64,000 nucleotides of DNA, taken from the NCBI GenBank assembly GCA_001247695.2, contig LGRX02034272.1, positions 1 to 64,000 of the forward strand, in the 5' to 3' direction. Positions 53,581-64,000 of this stretch are shown here, in pieces. This DNA comes from Cymbomonas tetramitiformis (Eukaryota; Chlorophyta; Pyramimonadophyceae; Pyramimonadales; Pyramimonadaceae). The notes beneath the pieces are model-generated. The model did not search any database and was not told the origin of the DNA. It saw nothing but the letters and a program-made list of their open reading frames with translations. The position numbers were made by a program, and so were the translations under genes. Each line of letters begins with the position of its first letter. Within the stretch, counting starts at the first letter, position 1.

Positions 53581-55272
53581 ATTTGTTTGGACTTTTGTAA
53601 GTCCATCGTTGATTGGAAAACGATACTGAGATTATGCAGCAGCAGGAATACCCATAGTTACAAGGTATAGAGGAAATCACAACGAGGCGAGATGTTCACG
53701 GAAAGTGCAGTGTGAACCTGCTGTTCAGGTGTTGGAGTCCATGCACATGGTATTCGATCAATAAGCTCTTGCGAGCTTCGTCGTTGGATATCTAACTTCA
53801 GATGACGCATTTGTTGCGGCACCATGCACCAGATTCACCAGATTTTATCCGTCCGTTATGGCTCGGCGCCTCTGTCAGGCCTCGGCTATATATCCCCCAA
53901 GCTGATGCCAGGACTATTTGTTTGTGTGGTATAAGTGTGATAGAAAGACCCTCTGGAAATGTAACTCTTTATATCATTTCAGTCACCCTTATTTTTGTGC
54001 GTAACAGAATATACATTCCTCCACAACTTTACATGTTTAAATAAGTAATTTGATTCCGATTTGATGCAAAAATCCAAGTTCATTGATTGTTGATAAATAT
54101 CGCTATGAAGATGCGGCATGCTTTGCTTGGCATTTGCACACCCGTGACATTTGGGGTGTTGAGGGCTTCATCTGCATGTCGCTATATTTGCCAAACGCAA
54201 CAGAAGGCGCTGCGCTGCGTACTGAGCAACACACCAGTCCTGAAACCTGCTATACCGCCTCGATTGCCTTTGTTGCCAGCATCACAGCCGTCACACCAGA
54301 TTGCCGATCTGCATGATGCATGTCTCCATCAGCTTCAGTCTGCTGTGAAACATGGTCCAAAGCAATTATCCTCGTCGAAGTAGACTGCTCTGACTTGGAA
54401 GCTTGTGCCGCACAGGATGAGGATATGTACAAACTCGGGCTCGGAATGCGCTATATACATTGGTTGCCAATATTCATTAAAACAATGTTTAGTACTGAGG
54501 TGACTAGTTGGTGGATGCAGAAAAGCGAAAATCGAAAGAATAAATTGTCGCAACCGTCTTCCGCCAGAAAATTAGCTTGCACATCAGGAATGCAGTCCTC
54601 GCATGCCATTCACCCTAGTCGACAATAATCTGATCCGATTGTCATTGTCCATTCGATTATATTAATCTGCAATCCTACGATGTCGATGGTAGCACACTGT
54701 GATACCTTATGAGTACAGGCTGTCCATAGATTCGATGACGAATTCAGATCTTCTTCGACCAAATCTTCAGGAATAGTCAGTGACAGCCTATCGACCATAT
54801 GGCAGTGTGGGAATGGCATGTATGCGATTTCATATTGACTGCAGACTTATGTCACCCAAGTCGATCCCCGATCAACCAAAGCGAGCCTGACATACTGATA
54901 TCGACTCCAAGTTGATATTATCAGTGTTGATCTCCGACTGACTGAAGCCTGTCATGTTGGCTATATTTCCTAACTTCACGCATTCATGCTCTTTTAGCAT
55001 CCTAAAATAACATCAAGTTTCCGCACCAGTATGGAATACATTGATTCCAACATGTTTATGCTTCATCGCGCTGTGAATTGCCCACAGATTTTGATGAGCT
55101 CTATAAGTCTGCTGATTCCGATTATTTTGCAAACCCCGTCAGTGGCAGCATACATCTCATTAGTTTTAGAATCGCATTCGACATCTTGGACTTGAAACCT
55201 AAATCTTATCTTTTATCAAATACTCTTCCCACCCCTCCATGCCCCGCTTTGGTGGCTTGTACTCCCTTCTTT
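53581..55272. other. Intergenic region between P4H and WSC genes
   Basis: Two converging genes end on either side. Open frames at 54,083-54,383 and 54,320-54,628 have protein-like composition but no splice or family support. AT-rich, possibly 3' UTR and spacer. Confidence 0.35.
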
Positions 55273-56721
55273 CTACTGCAGGGCTTTAGGAGACGGCTCT
55301 CCAACATATGGAGGACAACTGAACGGGTATGCATAAAGCGTGTTGAAGCCACCACACGCTTGCGAGGAGTTGCCGGCACAAGGAATCGCGCCACACGCTC
55401 CTGCCGGCAGGTGTTTGGAGTCTCCTGGTACCGAAACACCACAGAAGCACTCGTGGCCATTTTCTACGCCTGCGAATCTAAAATCTCGTCCTGCAGCTTC
55501 ACATTCAGCTGCGCACGTCTGCTGAGTAACAGATGCGCTAGAGATCATGAAATCTGGGAACACAGGGTGAATGGCGGAACAGCGACCACTTGGCACGCCG
55601 AACTTGTCCTCACCCCGGACGTATCCCAAACAGTACGGTTTCTCTTTGGAGCAGATGTACTTGTTTGACTCCACTGGACCAGGTTGATGACAACACACAC
55701 GGTCCCCAACTTTTGCCCCATAGTCTGCCACACACGGAGGTTCGCTAGGGGGTGCAGGTGCAAAGCAGCACTGATAAAGTAAGCCCTCTCCGATCTTCTG
55801 TGATGGAACTACGCTGCAACCTTGGGACTGGTCTTTCGTAACTGTTGGTCCCACTATAGTATCGCTAAAGGGCGGAAAGAACGTCCAGAACGTTGCTGTT
55901 ATCTTAGCTGCGTCGGCAGAAAGCGTGCAATTCAGATTCCAATCATATACATTCCCGCACTGCTGTGCCGTGACTTTGCAAGACTCGACCGTGCTGTTTG
56001 CTTCTGGAGCCAAGAATGCGAACCCATCCTTGCGAGGGCAAAACTTGCATCCCCCGTCACCCCCAAACGTGTAAGCCACACGGGCACCTGAGGTATCTGG
56101 CGCAGCTTGGCGTCCCCCGGAAGTGTCGACCGTGGAAACACGGGTGGCGTGCGCGTCGGCAAGGCATACCGCGCTCGCTGTGTCCGCGATGCAGACGTCG
56201 CTTTTGCACTCGCTGGAAACGCACTCGTCACAGGAGGCTTGATCCTTCATATAGGGCTTGCAGCACTCCGGACACACCGTGCACCGTCCAGCAGTGGGGA
56301 CGCATTTGCTTAGGAGCACTGGAGGCGCTGGCGGTGGTCTCGGCTCTGGGCAGTACTTGGGCTCCCAACAGCTTCCACTGCAGTACGCGCAGGTGGTTCC
56401 GTTCTGACTCCTCGCAGTGCAGCTGAAACTGGTCTTGAACTTTGGGTCGGTGCATTGATATTCGTCAGGATGCACACAGTGACCGTCACAGTCACAGGAA
56501 TTGATGCAGTCGGTGTCACTTTGGCATGAGCCCCCGTAAACGATCCAGCCTTGATCAAGGGTGTTGGCAAAACAGATACCTGAAGAACTGCCTGAAGAAA
56601 TTGCTTCCACAAACGCGGAATCACAGAGGGGAAATTTTGAGAGAAGCAGGCCAGCTAGCACACAATGGAAGATCGTGTGCTTCATATTTTGCCGAACGTC
56701 GAAGCCAGCTCTTTTCTCCAT
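55273..56721 (-). CDS. Secreted Cys-rich protein with C-terminal WSC domain
   Basis: 482 codons without introns. ATG at 56,721, but the ATG at codon 13 (56,685) gives a better signal peptide (MKHTIFHCVLAGLLLSKFPL, cleavage near DSA). Then several Cys-rich modules: EGF-like CQSDTDCINSCDCDGHC, CSGSCWEPKYCPEPRPPPAP, and CTVCPECCKPY. A middle region of about 150 residues has few Cys. Next comes VGDRVCCHQPGPVESNKYIC..PYC, and last a WSC domain (about 395-465: CAAECEAAGRDFRFAGVENG, ECFCG, CAGNSSQACGG, LYAY). WSC domains bind carbohydrate in wall sensors and extracellular enzymes. No transmembrane segment follows, so it is probably secreted into the wall or matrix. Stop TAG. Confidence 0.85.
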   Translation of the reverse strand: MEKRAGFDVRQNMKHTIFHCVLAGLLLSKFPLCDSAFVEAISSGSSSGICFANTLDQGWIVYGGSCQSDTDCINSCDCDGHCVHPDEYQCTDPKFKTSFSCTARSQNGTTCAYCSGSCWEPKYCPEPRPPPAPPVLLSKCVPTAGRCTVCPECCKPYMKDQASCDECVSSECKSDVCIADTASAVCLADAHATRVSTVDTSGGRQAAPDTSGARVAYTFGGDGGCKFCPRKDGFAFLAPEANSTVESCKVTAQQCGNVYDWNLNCTLSADAAKITATFWTFFPPFSDTIVGPTVTKDQSQGCSVVPSQKIGEGLLYQCCFAPAPPSEPPCVADYGAKVGDRVCCHQPGPVESNKYICSKEKPYCLGYVRGEDKFGVPSGRCSAIHPVFPDFMISSASVTQQTCAAECEAAGRDFRFAGVENGHECFCGVSVPGDSKHLPAGACGAIPCAGNSSQACGGFNTLYAYPFSCPPYVGEPSPKALQ

Positions 56722-57700
56722 CCCTGACTTAGCAACGGTCCTCTATATTGCCCCCAAGAACACTTAAAGAATTCCAGTCCCTGCACAGTCATTACGCACG
56801 ATTAAGACGTGAGTGACTAATGCATCTTAAACAATACGCACAGACCCTCAGATACCGTTAGAAGTAGGGAACACTACTCGAAAGGTTCGACGAATCTATC
56901 GACAACAAGACCCACTCATGTCACTTACATGTACTAGTATAATAATCGTACTGTTCATACTTTTTCAGAGCGCCGCAGAGTGCTCACGAATGTTTGCTGC
57001 GACGTGCCATTTCTAGCGACGGCATCTGTCCTTGTGCACGAGCCATAATATGTACTTTAGGAGGAAGCACGTTCTTTAAACAGCCGAACACGAGTGAGGA
57101 CAGGACAGGAAGGGAAATCCAGTCGTAACAGATTTAAACTAGTACATGTAGGAGTCAGCTATCGGCGGAAAACAAGTTGAAATCGGCGAAACTGAGGCCT
57201 CAAAGGGTGTGACAGAAGCTACTTTGCTCAATTGCGCGCGCGAGAGAGAACGAGGGAGTGAAAGAGCGTGCAAAGCGTATGATTTTGTGTACGAACTAAA
57301 TTACCGATTTGTCTACGAACTAAGTTACCGCGAGTTAAACATAAGTAACAGTAAAGCGTGATGTCAATATGCTCACCTCTTGTCTAGTGCTTTTTAACTC
57401 GCGGAGACGTTACTCAAGTACGTCTCAATGATATCTCGGTTGAACAAACGGCAAGCAAGAGCCAACAAGCCCTGTTTTGTACAGTACCGCTTTGGGTCAG
57501 GCTGCCTTGTGCTTGTGCAAGAGCTCGGAACAATCGAATGCATGCGATGGAGCATGGACTTGCGTTGAAGAACATTCAATTTCATTGAGATTGTCACAGA
57601 GCACCAATGAATGGGCTGGCTCGGGCTTGTCATCCGGATCGGTTCTACTTCTTCGTCCGCGTCCGTTTCATTCCGTTTCTGCAGACTGATATAAACTGAA
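56722..57700. other. Upstream region of the WSC gene, no gene seen
   Basis: Likely promoter and 5' UTR of the minus-strand gene. On the minus strand TATAGAGG lies about 20 bases upstream of the ATG at 56,721. No other feature supported. Confidence 0.35.
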
Positions 57701-57739
57701 TGACACATCACGAAATTTATACTCGAGGTAGTTGTGGAA

Positions 57740-58212
57740 CACTTCTGGAACTAGTTTGTCGCTCGCACGTCATCGAGCGATCCATCGACTGATCGTAGGG
57801 TAGCAGTGCTCTCATAGCCCAAATGGTACTTTTTGCCACGTCACTTAATAGTCTTGCCACGTCACTTTGTAGTTTTGAGACCTCATCCTCAACGCTGCGC
57901 TGCGCTGCGCTGCGCTGCTCGCTGCATGTCTGGCATGGCATATCATGGTCATTGTCATATCATGGTCACTGTCATATCATTGTCATGTCTTGTGATGTCG
58001 CTCGCTCGTCATCGACAACCTGATCGTAGGGTAGCAGTGCTCTCATAGCCCAAATGGTACTTTTTGCCACGTCACTTAATAGTCTTGCCACGTCACTTTG
58101 TAGTTTTGAGACCTCATCCTCAACGCTGCGCTGCGCTGCGCTGCTCGCGGCATGTATGACATGGCATATCATGGTCATTGTCATATCATGGTCACTGTCA
58201 TGTCATGTCTTG
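57740..58212. repeat. Two tandem copies of an about 230-bp repeat
   Basis: CGTAGGGTAGCAGTGCTCTC through CAACGCTGCGCTGCGCTG recurs at about 57,796 and 58,026. Followed by CATATCATGGTCA short repeats. These join the start of the complex array. Confidence 0.75.
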
Positions 58213-58384
58213 TCAGGTCTTGTCGCTCGCTCGTCATCGACAACCAATGGTGATTTGCCATTTGTGCACTTACAAAAGTTGTATTGCAATGGCATCGTTG
58301 AGCTGGCATGTTCTGATTGGCTTTCCCGATAGTGGGTGCACATGGTAAGGGCCCTGCCAAAAAGCGTCAGGTAGGAAGGATGGT

Positions 58385-59130
58385 GTTCCCTCCCCAACCC
58401 CGCCCTCCCCAACCCCAACCCCGCCCCTCCCCAACCCCGCCCTCCCCAACCGCCCTCCCAACCCCGCCCCTCCCCAACCCCGCCCCTCCCCAACCCCGCC
58501 CTCCCCAACCCGCCCCTCCCGCCCCGCCCTCCCCAACCCGCCGCCCCCAACCCCGCCCACCCCCAACCCCGCCCAACCCGCCCGCCCCAACCCCCGCCCG
58601 CCCCCAACCCCGCCCGCCCCCAACCCCGCCCGCCCCCAACCCCGCCCGCCCCCCAGCCCCGCCCCGCCCCCAGCCCCAACCCCGCCCGCCCCCAACCCCG
58701 CCCGCCCCCACCCGCCCCGCCCCCAACCCCGCCCGCCCCCAACCCCGCCCCGCCCCCAACCCCCGCCCCCAACCCCGCCCGCCCCCAACCCCGCCCGTCC
58801 CCAACCCCGCCCCGTCCCCAACCCCGCCCGTCCCCAACCCCGCCCGTCCCCAACCCCGCCCGTCCCCAACCCCGCCCGTCCCCAACCCGCCCGTCCCCAC
58901 GTCCCCAACCCGCCCGTCCCAACCCGCCCGTCCCCAACCTTCGTCCCCAACCCGCCCGTCCCAACCCCGCCCGTCAGCCGCCCGTCCCCAACCCGCCCGT
59001 CCCCAACCCGCCGTCCCCAACCCGCCCCGTCCCCAACCCCGCCCGTCCCCAACCGCCCCGTCCCCAACCCCGCCCCGTCCCCAACCCCGCCCGTCCCCAA
59101 CCCGCCCCAACCCCGCCCGTCCCCAACCGT
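58385..59130. repeat. Expanded GC-rich minisatellite in array unit 1
   Basis: CCCCAACCCCGCCC(GT) units of 14-17 bp, about 50 copies. The equivalent tract in the other units is only about 25 bp. The minus strand is a dense series of GGGG runs and could form G-quadruplexes. Confidence 0.92.
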
Positions 59131-59290
59131 CCGTGGGAACGCCATTCGTCTTATCCCACCTTCGCACAAGGGAAGCTTATGGGAGCCGATTCATGCGAAA
59201 GGTCACCAAAAGAGAACAATCGTGCCGAACCGCGCAAAAAACGCGACTGAATCGGTTGTCGCGGGTTGTCGCGGGCTGTCGCGGGCTGCT

Positions 59291-61125
59291 TACTGGATAT
59301 TATAACGTGAGTTAATAATATTACCAGTGGACAGAGGGTCAATGCAAGTCGGAACGTTGGAGCAGGCTACATACTCGGATATTATGTTATTAGAAGGGCA
59401 GAGACATACGGACTCGAGAGCTAAATAGCATGTGAACTGTTTGTCACGGCTGGACACCGAGTCTGATTACGGATGTGACAGGTGACCATAATGACAGTCA
59501 CCGTGTCATTTCCAGCACACCACCTCAGATGAGGTGGGACAGACACGAGTGACAAACACCACCCTGGCTAGCTAAATGTGTTAGGGATAAGTCATTTTGC
59601 GAGTCAGTTAAGTGAGATGCAAGATGCACGAGCCGGAGCTCGTGGCTAAGGCATGCCAGAATACGGAATCTAAGATTGAAGCATTCATCTACTATTGTGT
59701 CCGTTGAAAACAAAGGATCCTCATTGTGAAGCTGGCGAGTGATGCTGTCCAAGCACCACCGACTGCGAAAGCCACGGAACACCTGTGATTCAAGAATATA
59801 GCAAAGAACAAAAGAAAGATGAAACCAACGAAATCAACGCCTGCCCGCCGTGCCATAGGCGAGTCGTCAAAGTAGTGGTCGTACATGCCTGAGACCGGAA
59901 AGATGTATCGTCATTCGTTGGTGTGAAATACAGGAATCCCAAGATGTCAACGAGGTCGTGTGGTCGAATAGAGAGCTAGCTGGTAATAAGACAAATGGTG
60001 TGAACGTCGACCGAAGATATACCACTCTTGCCAACGATGCTACACGCCAACGAAAAAGGAATGTTCTGAACGAGCACCACCCAAACGCAGCGATACAGCC
60101 TACGGAGAAATGCCACCTCTCCGCATAGTCTCGAGCCCACCAAATGATGAAGGGCGAAGTAGATTCATGAAACAACAACGCCAAAGCACCACCCACATGG
60201 TGAACAAACGCCCAGATAACCACGAGTCCATAAGTCCACGAGTCATAAAAAAAATAAAGCATGCCAACGCCAGAGGTCCCAGCGGAGAAAACTGCCCGAT
60301 AGAAAGCAAGGCCACATAATTCCTCCATTCCTCCAATAGCGATAGAGAAAATCACGTCAAGCAATGTAAAACCATAAGTCCCAAATTACTTACAACGCGC
60401 GAATCACAGAAGGCGAATAACAAACAAAAAACGGCATCACGCAATGAATGCAATGTAGGATGCAGTGCTGAGTCGTCGAACGAAGCCGAAAATAATCACG
60501 AACCACAGGGAGACACCCATCCCTATAGTCGCTGCAACGCTCTCTCCAAAGCCTGAAATGCCAACGTAAACATATAAAACGATCTTGTGCGAAACGGAAT
60601 GTTAACTCGTGATTGGCCTCCACGAAGTTCTGCTCTGAACCGCGACCTAATGAGAGCCGCGACAAAGATGATAACAAAAAACCCAAAGAAAGAGGCAGCG
60701 AAAGATGCGTGCTCCCAAAGAGGAAACAACTGGTCGTACAGGGCGGTCAATCCGACGTCCCAGCAGGCTCAATGTAGATCACGTCCCAGCGCAAAGAATA
60801 ATACCGCGAACGGTAAGAATCCGTCGATACCCAAAAGCCACGCAAGAAACGAACCAACCTGCAAAGACGAGACGCAAGCGTAAAGTGGGACCATAACCTA
60901 CTGGATATTATAACGTGAGTTAATAATATTACCAGTGGACAGAGGGTCAATGCAAGTCGGAACGTTGGAGCAGGCTACATACTCGGATATTATGTTATTA
61001 GAAGGGCAGAGACATACGGACTCGAGAGCTAAATAGCATGTGAACTGTTTGTCACGGCTGGACACCGAGTCTGATTACGGATGTGACAGGTGACCATAAT
61101 GACAGTCACCGTGTCATTTCCAGCA
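59291..61125. mobile_element. Small LTR retroelement, non-autonomous, 1.8 kb
   Basis: Direct repeats at 59,291-59,516 and 60,899-61,125 are almost identical (TACTGGATATTATAACGTGA to GTGTCATTTCCAGCA). A CTGCT target duplication flanks it (59,286-59,290 and 61,126-61,130). The empty site is visible in other array units (GGGCTGCTCGATG). No RT, integrase or gag in the 1.38-kb interior. CCACCTCAGATGAGGTGG, a palindrome, follows the left repeat. Confidence 0.88.
59517..60898 (-). pseudogene. Membrane-protein-like sequence captured in the small LTR element
   Basis: The minus strand holds several consecutive open frames rich in predicted membrane helices (SFAASFFGFFVIIFVAALI; MGVSLWFVIIFGF; LVVIWAFVHHVGGALALLF). 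One frame continues HESTSPFIIWWARDYA. An HH followed by E.S.PF is reminiscent of TLC-type (TRAM/LAG1/CLN8) proteins, but the spacing is shorter than in that family. Frames change between segments, so introns or decay remain. Identity uncertain. Confidence 0.35.
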
Positions 61126-61317
61126 CTGCTCGATGTTGTTTCCAAATGCTCGATGTTGTCGCTTCGTTTCCAAATTTCGGAAGGAGAGAGCAAAATGTCG
61201 CGACAGCATGAAGGATTTGGAAACAGAGCTCAAAAGTTACGATAGTGACGTGGCAAGAAATAGCATTCGGGTGTGAGCGAGCAGTGCGACCGTAGGATCG
61301 AAGACGAGCGAGCGACA

Positions 61318-61421
61318 AGCTAGTTATAGCTGCCACGTCAGACTATATGCTCTGGACTGCGCCTCCACAGACTGCTGGCACAGTCCAGAGCATATAGTCT
61401 GACGTGGCAGTTATAACTACC
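61318..61421. repeat. 38-bp-armed palindrome of the array
   Basis: TAGCTGCCACGTCAGACTAT and following bases pair with the reverse arm across a loop of about 20 bases. The same structure is at about 62,125-62,224. A third at 63,183-63,803 has its loop replaced by a 522-bp insertion. Confidence 0.8.
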
Positions 61422-63229
61422 TCATGTCGCTCGCTCGTCATCGACAACCAATGGTGTTTTGCCATTTGTGCACTTACAAAAGTCGTATTGCAATGACATT
61501 TTTGAGCTGGCATGTCATATCATGGTCATTGCCATATCATGGTCATGTCATGTCTTGTCATGTCATGTCGCTCGCTCGTCATCGACAACCGATGGTGATT
61601 TGCCATTTGTGCACTTACAAAAGTCGTATTGCAATGGCATCTTTGAGCTGGCATGTTCTGATTGGCTTTCCCGATAGTGGGTGCACATGGTAAGGGCCCT
61701 GCCAAAAAGCGTCAGGTAGGAAGGATGGTGTTCCCTCCCCAACACCGCCCCTACCACCGTGGGAACGCCATTCGCCTTATCCCACCTTCGCACAAGGGAA
61801 GCTTATGGGAGCCGATTCACGCGAAAGGTCGCCAAAAGAGAACAATCGTGCCGAACCGCGCAAAAAACGCGACTGAATCGGCTGTCGCGGGCTGTCGCGG
61901 GCTGTCGCGGGCTGTCGCGGGCTGCTCGATGCTGTTTCCAAATGCTCGATGCTGTCGCTTCGTTTCCAAATTTCGGGAGGAGAGTGTGAGCAAAATGTCG
62001 CGACAGCATGAAGGATTTGGAAACAGAGCTCAAAAGTTATGACAGTGACGTGGCAAGAAATAGCATTCGGGTGTGAGCGAGCAGTGCGACCGTAGGATCA
62101 GTCGAAGACGAGCGAGCGACAAGCTAGTTATAGCTGCCACGTCAGACTATATGCTTTGGACTGCGCCTCCACAGACTGCCGGCACAGTCCAGAGCATATA
62201 GTCTGACGTGGCAGCTATAACTACCTCATATCGCTCGCTCGTCATCGACAACCAATGGTGTTTTGCTATTTGTGCACTTACAAAAGTCGTATTGCAATGG
62301 CATTTTCGAGCTGGCGTGGCATGTCATATCATGATCACTGTCATATCATTGTCATGTCATGTCGCTCGCTCGTCATCGACAACCAATGGTGTTTTGCCAT
62401 TTGTGCACTTACAAAAGTCGTATTGCAATGGCATTTTGAGCTGGCATGTCATATCATGGTCATTGTCATATCATTGTCATAGCATGTCTTATCATGTCAT
62501 GTCGCTCGCTCGTCATCGACAACCGATGGTTTTTTGCCATTTGTGCACTTACAAAAGTCGTATTGCAATGGCATTTTTGGTGGCATGTCATATCATGGTC
62601 ATTGCCATATCATGGTCATGTCATGTCTTGTCGCTCGCTCGTCATCGACAACCAATGGTGATTTGCCATTTGTGCACTTACAAAAGTCGTATTGCAATGG
62701 CATTTTTGAGCTGGTATGTTCTGATTGGCTTTCCCGATAGTGGGTGCACATGGTAAGGGCCCTGCCAAAAAACGTCAGGTAGGAAGGATGGTGTTCCCTC
62801 CCCAACCCCGCCCCTACCACCGTGGGAACGCCATTCGTCTTACCCCACCTTCGCACAAGGGAAGCTTATGGGAGCCGATTCATGCGAAAGGTCGCCAAAA
62901 GAGAACAATCGTGCCGAACCGCGCAAAAAATGCGACTGAATCGGTTGTCGCGGGCTGTCGCGGGCTGTCGCGGGCTGCCGCGGGCTGCTCGATGCTGTTT
63001 CCAAATGCTCGATGTTGTCGCTTCGTTTCCAAATTTCGGGAGGAGAGAGCAAAATGTCGCGACAGCATCAAGGATTTGGAAACAGAGCTCAAAAGTTATG
63101 ATAGTGACGTGGCAAGAAATAGCATTCGGGTGTGAGCGAGCAGTGCGACCGTAGGATCAGTCGAAGACGAGCGAGCGACAAGCTAGTTATAGCTGCCACG
63201 TCAGACTATATGCTTTGGACTGTGCCTTA

Positions 63230-63751
63230 CAGTGCGCGCGCGATATTAAGAATATGCTTTTTAAGAATCCAGCGCTGGCATCAAGCCCAAATTAAGAATC
63301 GGCTAAATCGCTGGGTTTGGCTCCGAGACGAATAAGAATATTGCAAGCGGATTAAGAATGTCGAATTCAGAATGTAGCGCTGGAATCTTGGCTACGAGTT
63401 GGCCACGAAGTACCTTTATTCTATAATTGTTATTATGCCGAAACCTTATTTACTGCAAGAACATACTTCTTCTGGCGGGAATTACTCAGCGCTGGGCGCT
63501 GCTGAGCCGAAAACTCGTGAAATAAGAAATCGGATCCGCTGATCGGGTTCAAAACTCGTGAAACAAGAATATTCCAGCTTTAAGGGTGCGACGATTAAGA
63601 ATTACTCATCGCTGGCCACATCTGATCGAGCGGTGCAAATAAGAATGCCGGAAATCGCTGCTCGCTGGAAATGTCGCAATCTGTAAGATTAAGAATCCCC
63701 TCGCCAGCGCTGGGTCTGAAAAAGCGAATTCTTACTATCGCGCGCGCACTG
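63230..63751. mobile_element. Mariner-like miniature element with repeated TTAAGAAT motif (522 bp)
   Basis: Termini CAGTGCGCGCGCGATA and TATCGCGCGCGCACTG, flanked by TA on both sides (63,228-63,229 and 63,752-63,753), as for Tc1/mariner elements. The interior carries about a dozen (T/A)TAAGAAT motifs and several AGCGCTGG boxes. No coding capacity. Confidence 0.8.
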
Positions 63752-64000
63752 TATTGAGGCGCAGCCCAGAGCATGTAGTCTGACGTGGCAGCTATAACTA
63801 CCTCTTGTTGCTCGCTCGTCATCGGCAACCAATGGTGTTTTGCCATTTGTGCACTTACAAGAGTCGTATTGCAATGGCATCTTTGAGCTCGGGCATGTTC
63901 TGATTGGCTTTCCCGATAGTGAGTGCACATGGTAAGGGCCCTGCCAAAAAACGTCAGGTATGAAGGATGGTGTTCCCTCCCCAACCCCACCCCTACCACC

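Larger units (their letters stand above)
58213..64000. repeat. Tandem array of complex units to the window end
   Basis: The landmark GTGGGTGCACATGGTAAGGG recurs at about 58,332, 61,678, 62,739 and 63,921. Each unit has one to four sub-repeats of about 135 bp (GCTCGCTCGTCATCGACAACC through GTATTGCAATGGCAT), a TTCCCTCCCCAACCCCGCCC tract, a TGTCGCGGGC tract, and a 38-bp inverted repeat containing GCCACGTCAGACTATATGC. The array continues beyond the window. Open frames in it are artefacts. Confidence 0.88.

Noticed and set aside
55078..55668. Plus-strand 196-codon frame.
   Set aside because: It is antisense to the WSC gene, which has domain evidence and a signal peptide.
58203..59315. Long Pro/Arg- or Gly-rich open frames on both strands.
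   Set aside because: They are open in several frames at once because the C-rich minisatellite cannot form stop codons.
1..64000. CRISPR arrays, rRNA genes, bacterial operons or integrons.
   Set aside because: Tandem repeats here have no spacer structure, no rRNA core sequences were recognised, and gene structure is eukaryotic.

Overview
The window is a stretch of nuclear DNA from a eukaryote. It has spliced genes with GT..AG introns, long introns full of repeats, two large retrotransposons, and many small inverted-repeat elements and satellites. There are no bacterial operons, rRNA genes or CRISPR arrays. A plant/algal-type prolyl 4-hydroxylase (P4H), a secreted WSC-domain protein, a tyrosine-recombinase (DIRS-type) retroelement and a chromodomain Ty3/gypsy element suggest an alga or related protist. 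I cannot fix the lineage from sequence alone.

Layout. 1-10 kb: an inverted-repeat element, then candidate exons of one or more unrecognised plus-strand genes, the first starting with an N-myristoylation-like MGC motif. 10-20.7 kb: nested repeats, namely a hairpin-rich dispersed family, a TTAA-targeted miniature element with its empty site visible elsewhere in the window, an LTR-like pair and a 380-bp satellite. 20.7-34.6 kb: a complete minus-strand Ty3/gypsy element of 13.9 kb with about 99% identical LTRs, a TGCTT target duplication and a tRNA-Met-type primer site. It encodes an extra prion-like ORF, gag, protease, and RT-RNase H with a degenerate Dam-like methyltransferase domain before the integrase. 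After the chromodomain it carries a C5-cytosine methyltransferase domain. 35.7-41.8 kb: a decayed minus-strand DIRS-type element (gag, RT, RNase H, Tudor-like domain, tyrosine recombinase) whose gag is split by a 1.2-kb insertion.

42.8-53.6 kb: a plus-strand P4H gene that I assembled by eye from six exons. Its Fe(II) and 2-oxoglutarate ligands are all present. Its introns hold a further hairpin-family copy, two miniature elements and a 0.9-kb minisatellite that ends next to an exon. 55.3-56.7 kb: a minus-strand, single-exon, secreted Cys-rich WSC protein. 57.7-64 kb: a tandem array of roughly 1-kb units, interrupted by a 1.8-kb mini LTR element, a 0.7-kb G-rich minisatellite expansion and a 522-bp mariner-like element.

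The most unusual content is in the retroelements. The gypsy element pairs a chromatin reader with two methyltransferase-type modules, and the DIRS element carries a Tudor-like module. This suggests that retroelements in this genome have repeatedly taken up chromatin-reading and DNA-modifying domains. The host genes (P4H, WSC) fit extracellular-matrix or cell-wall glycoprotein biology.
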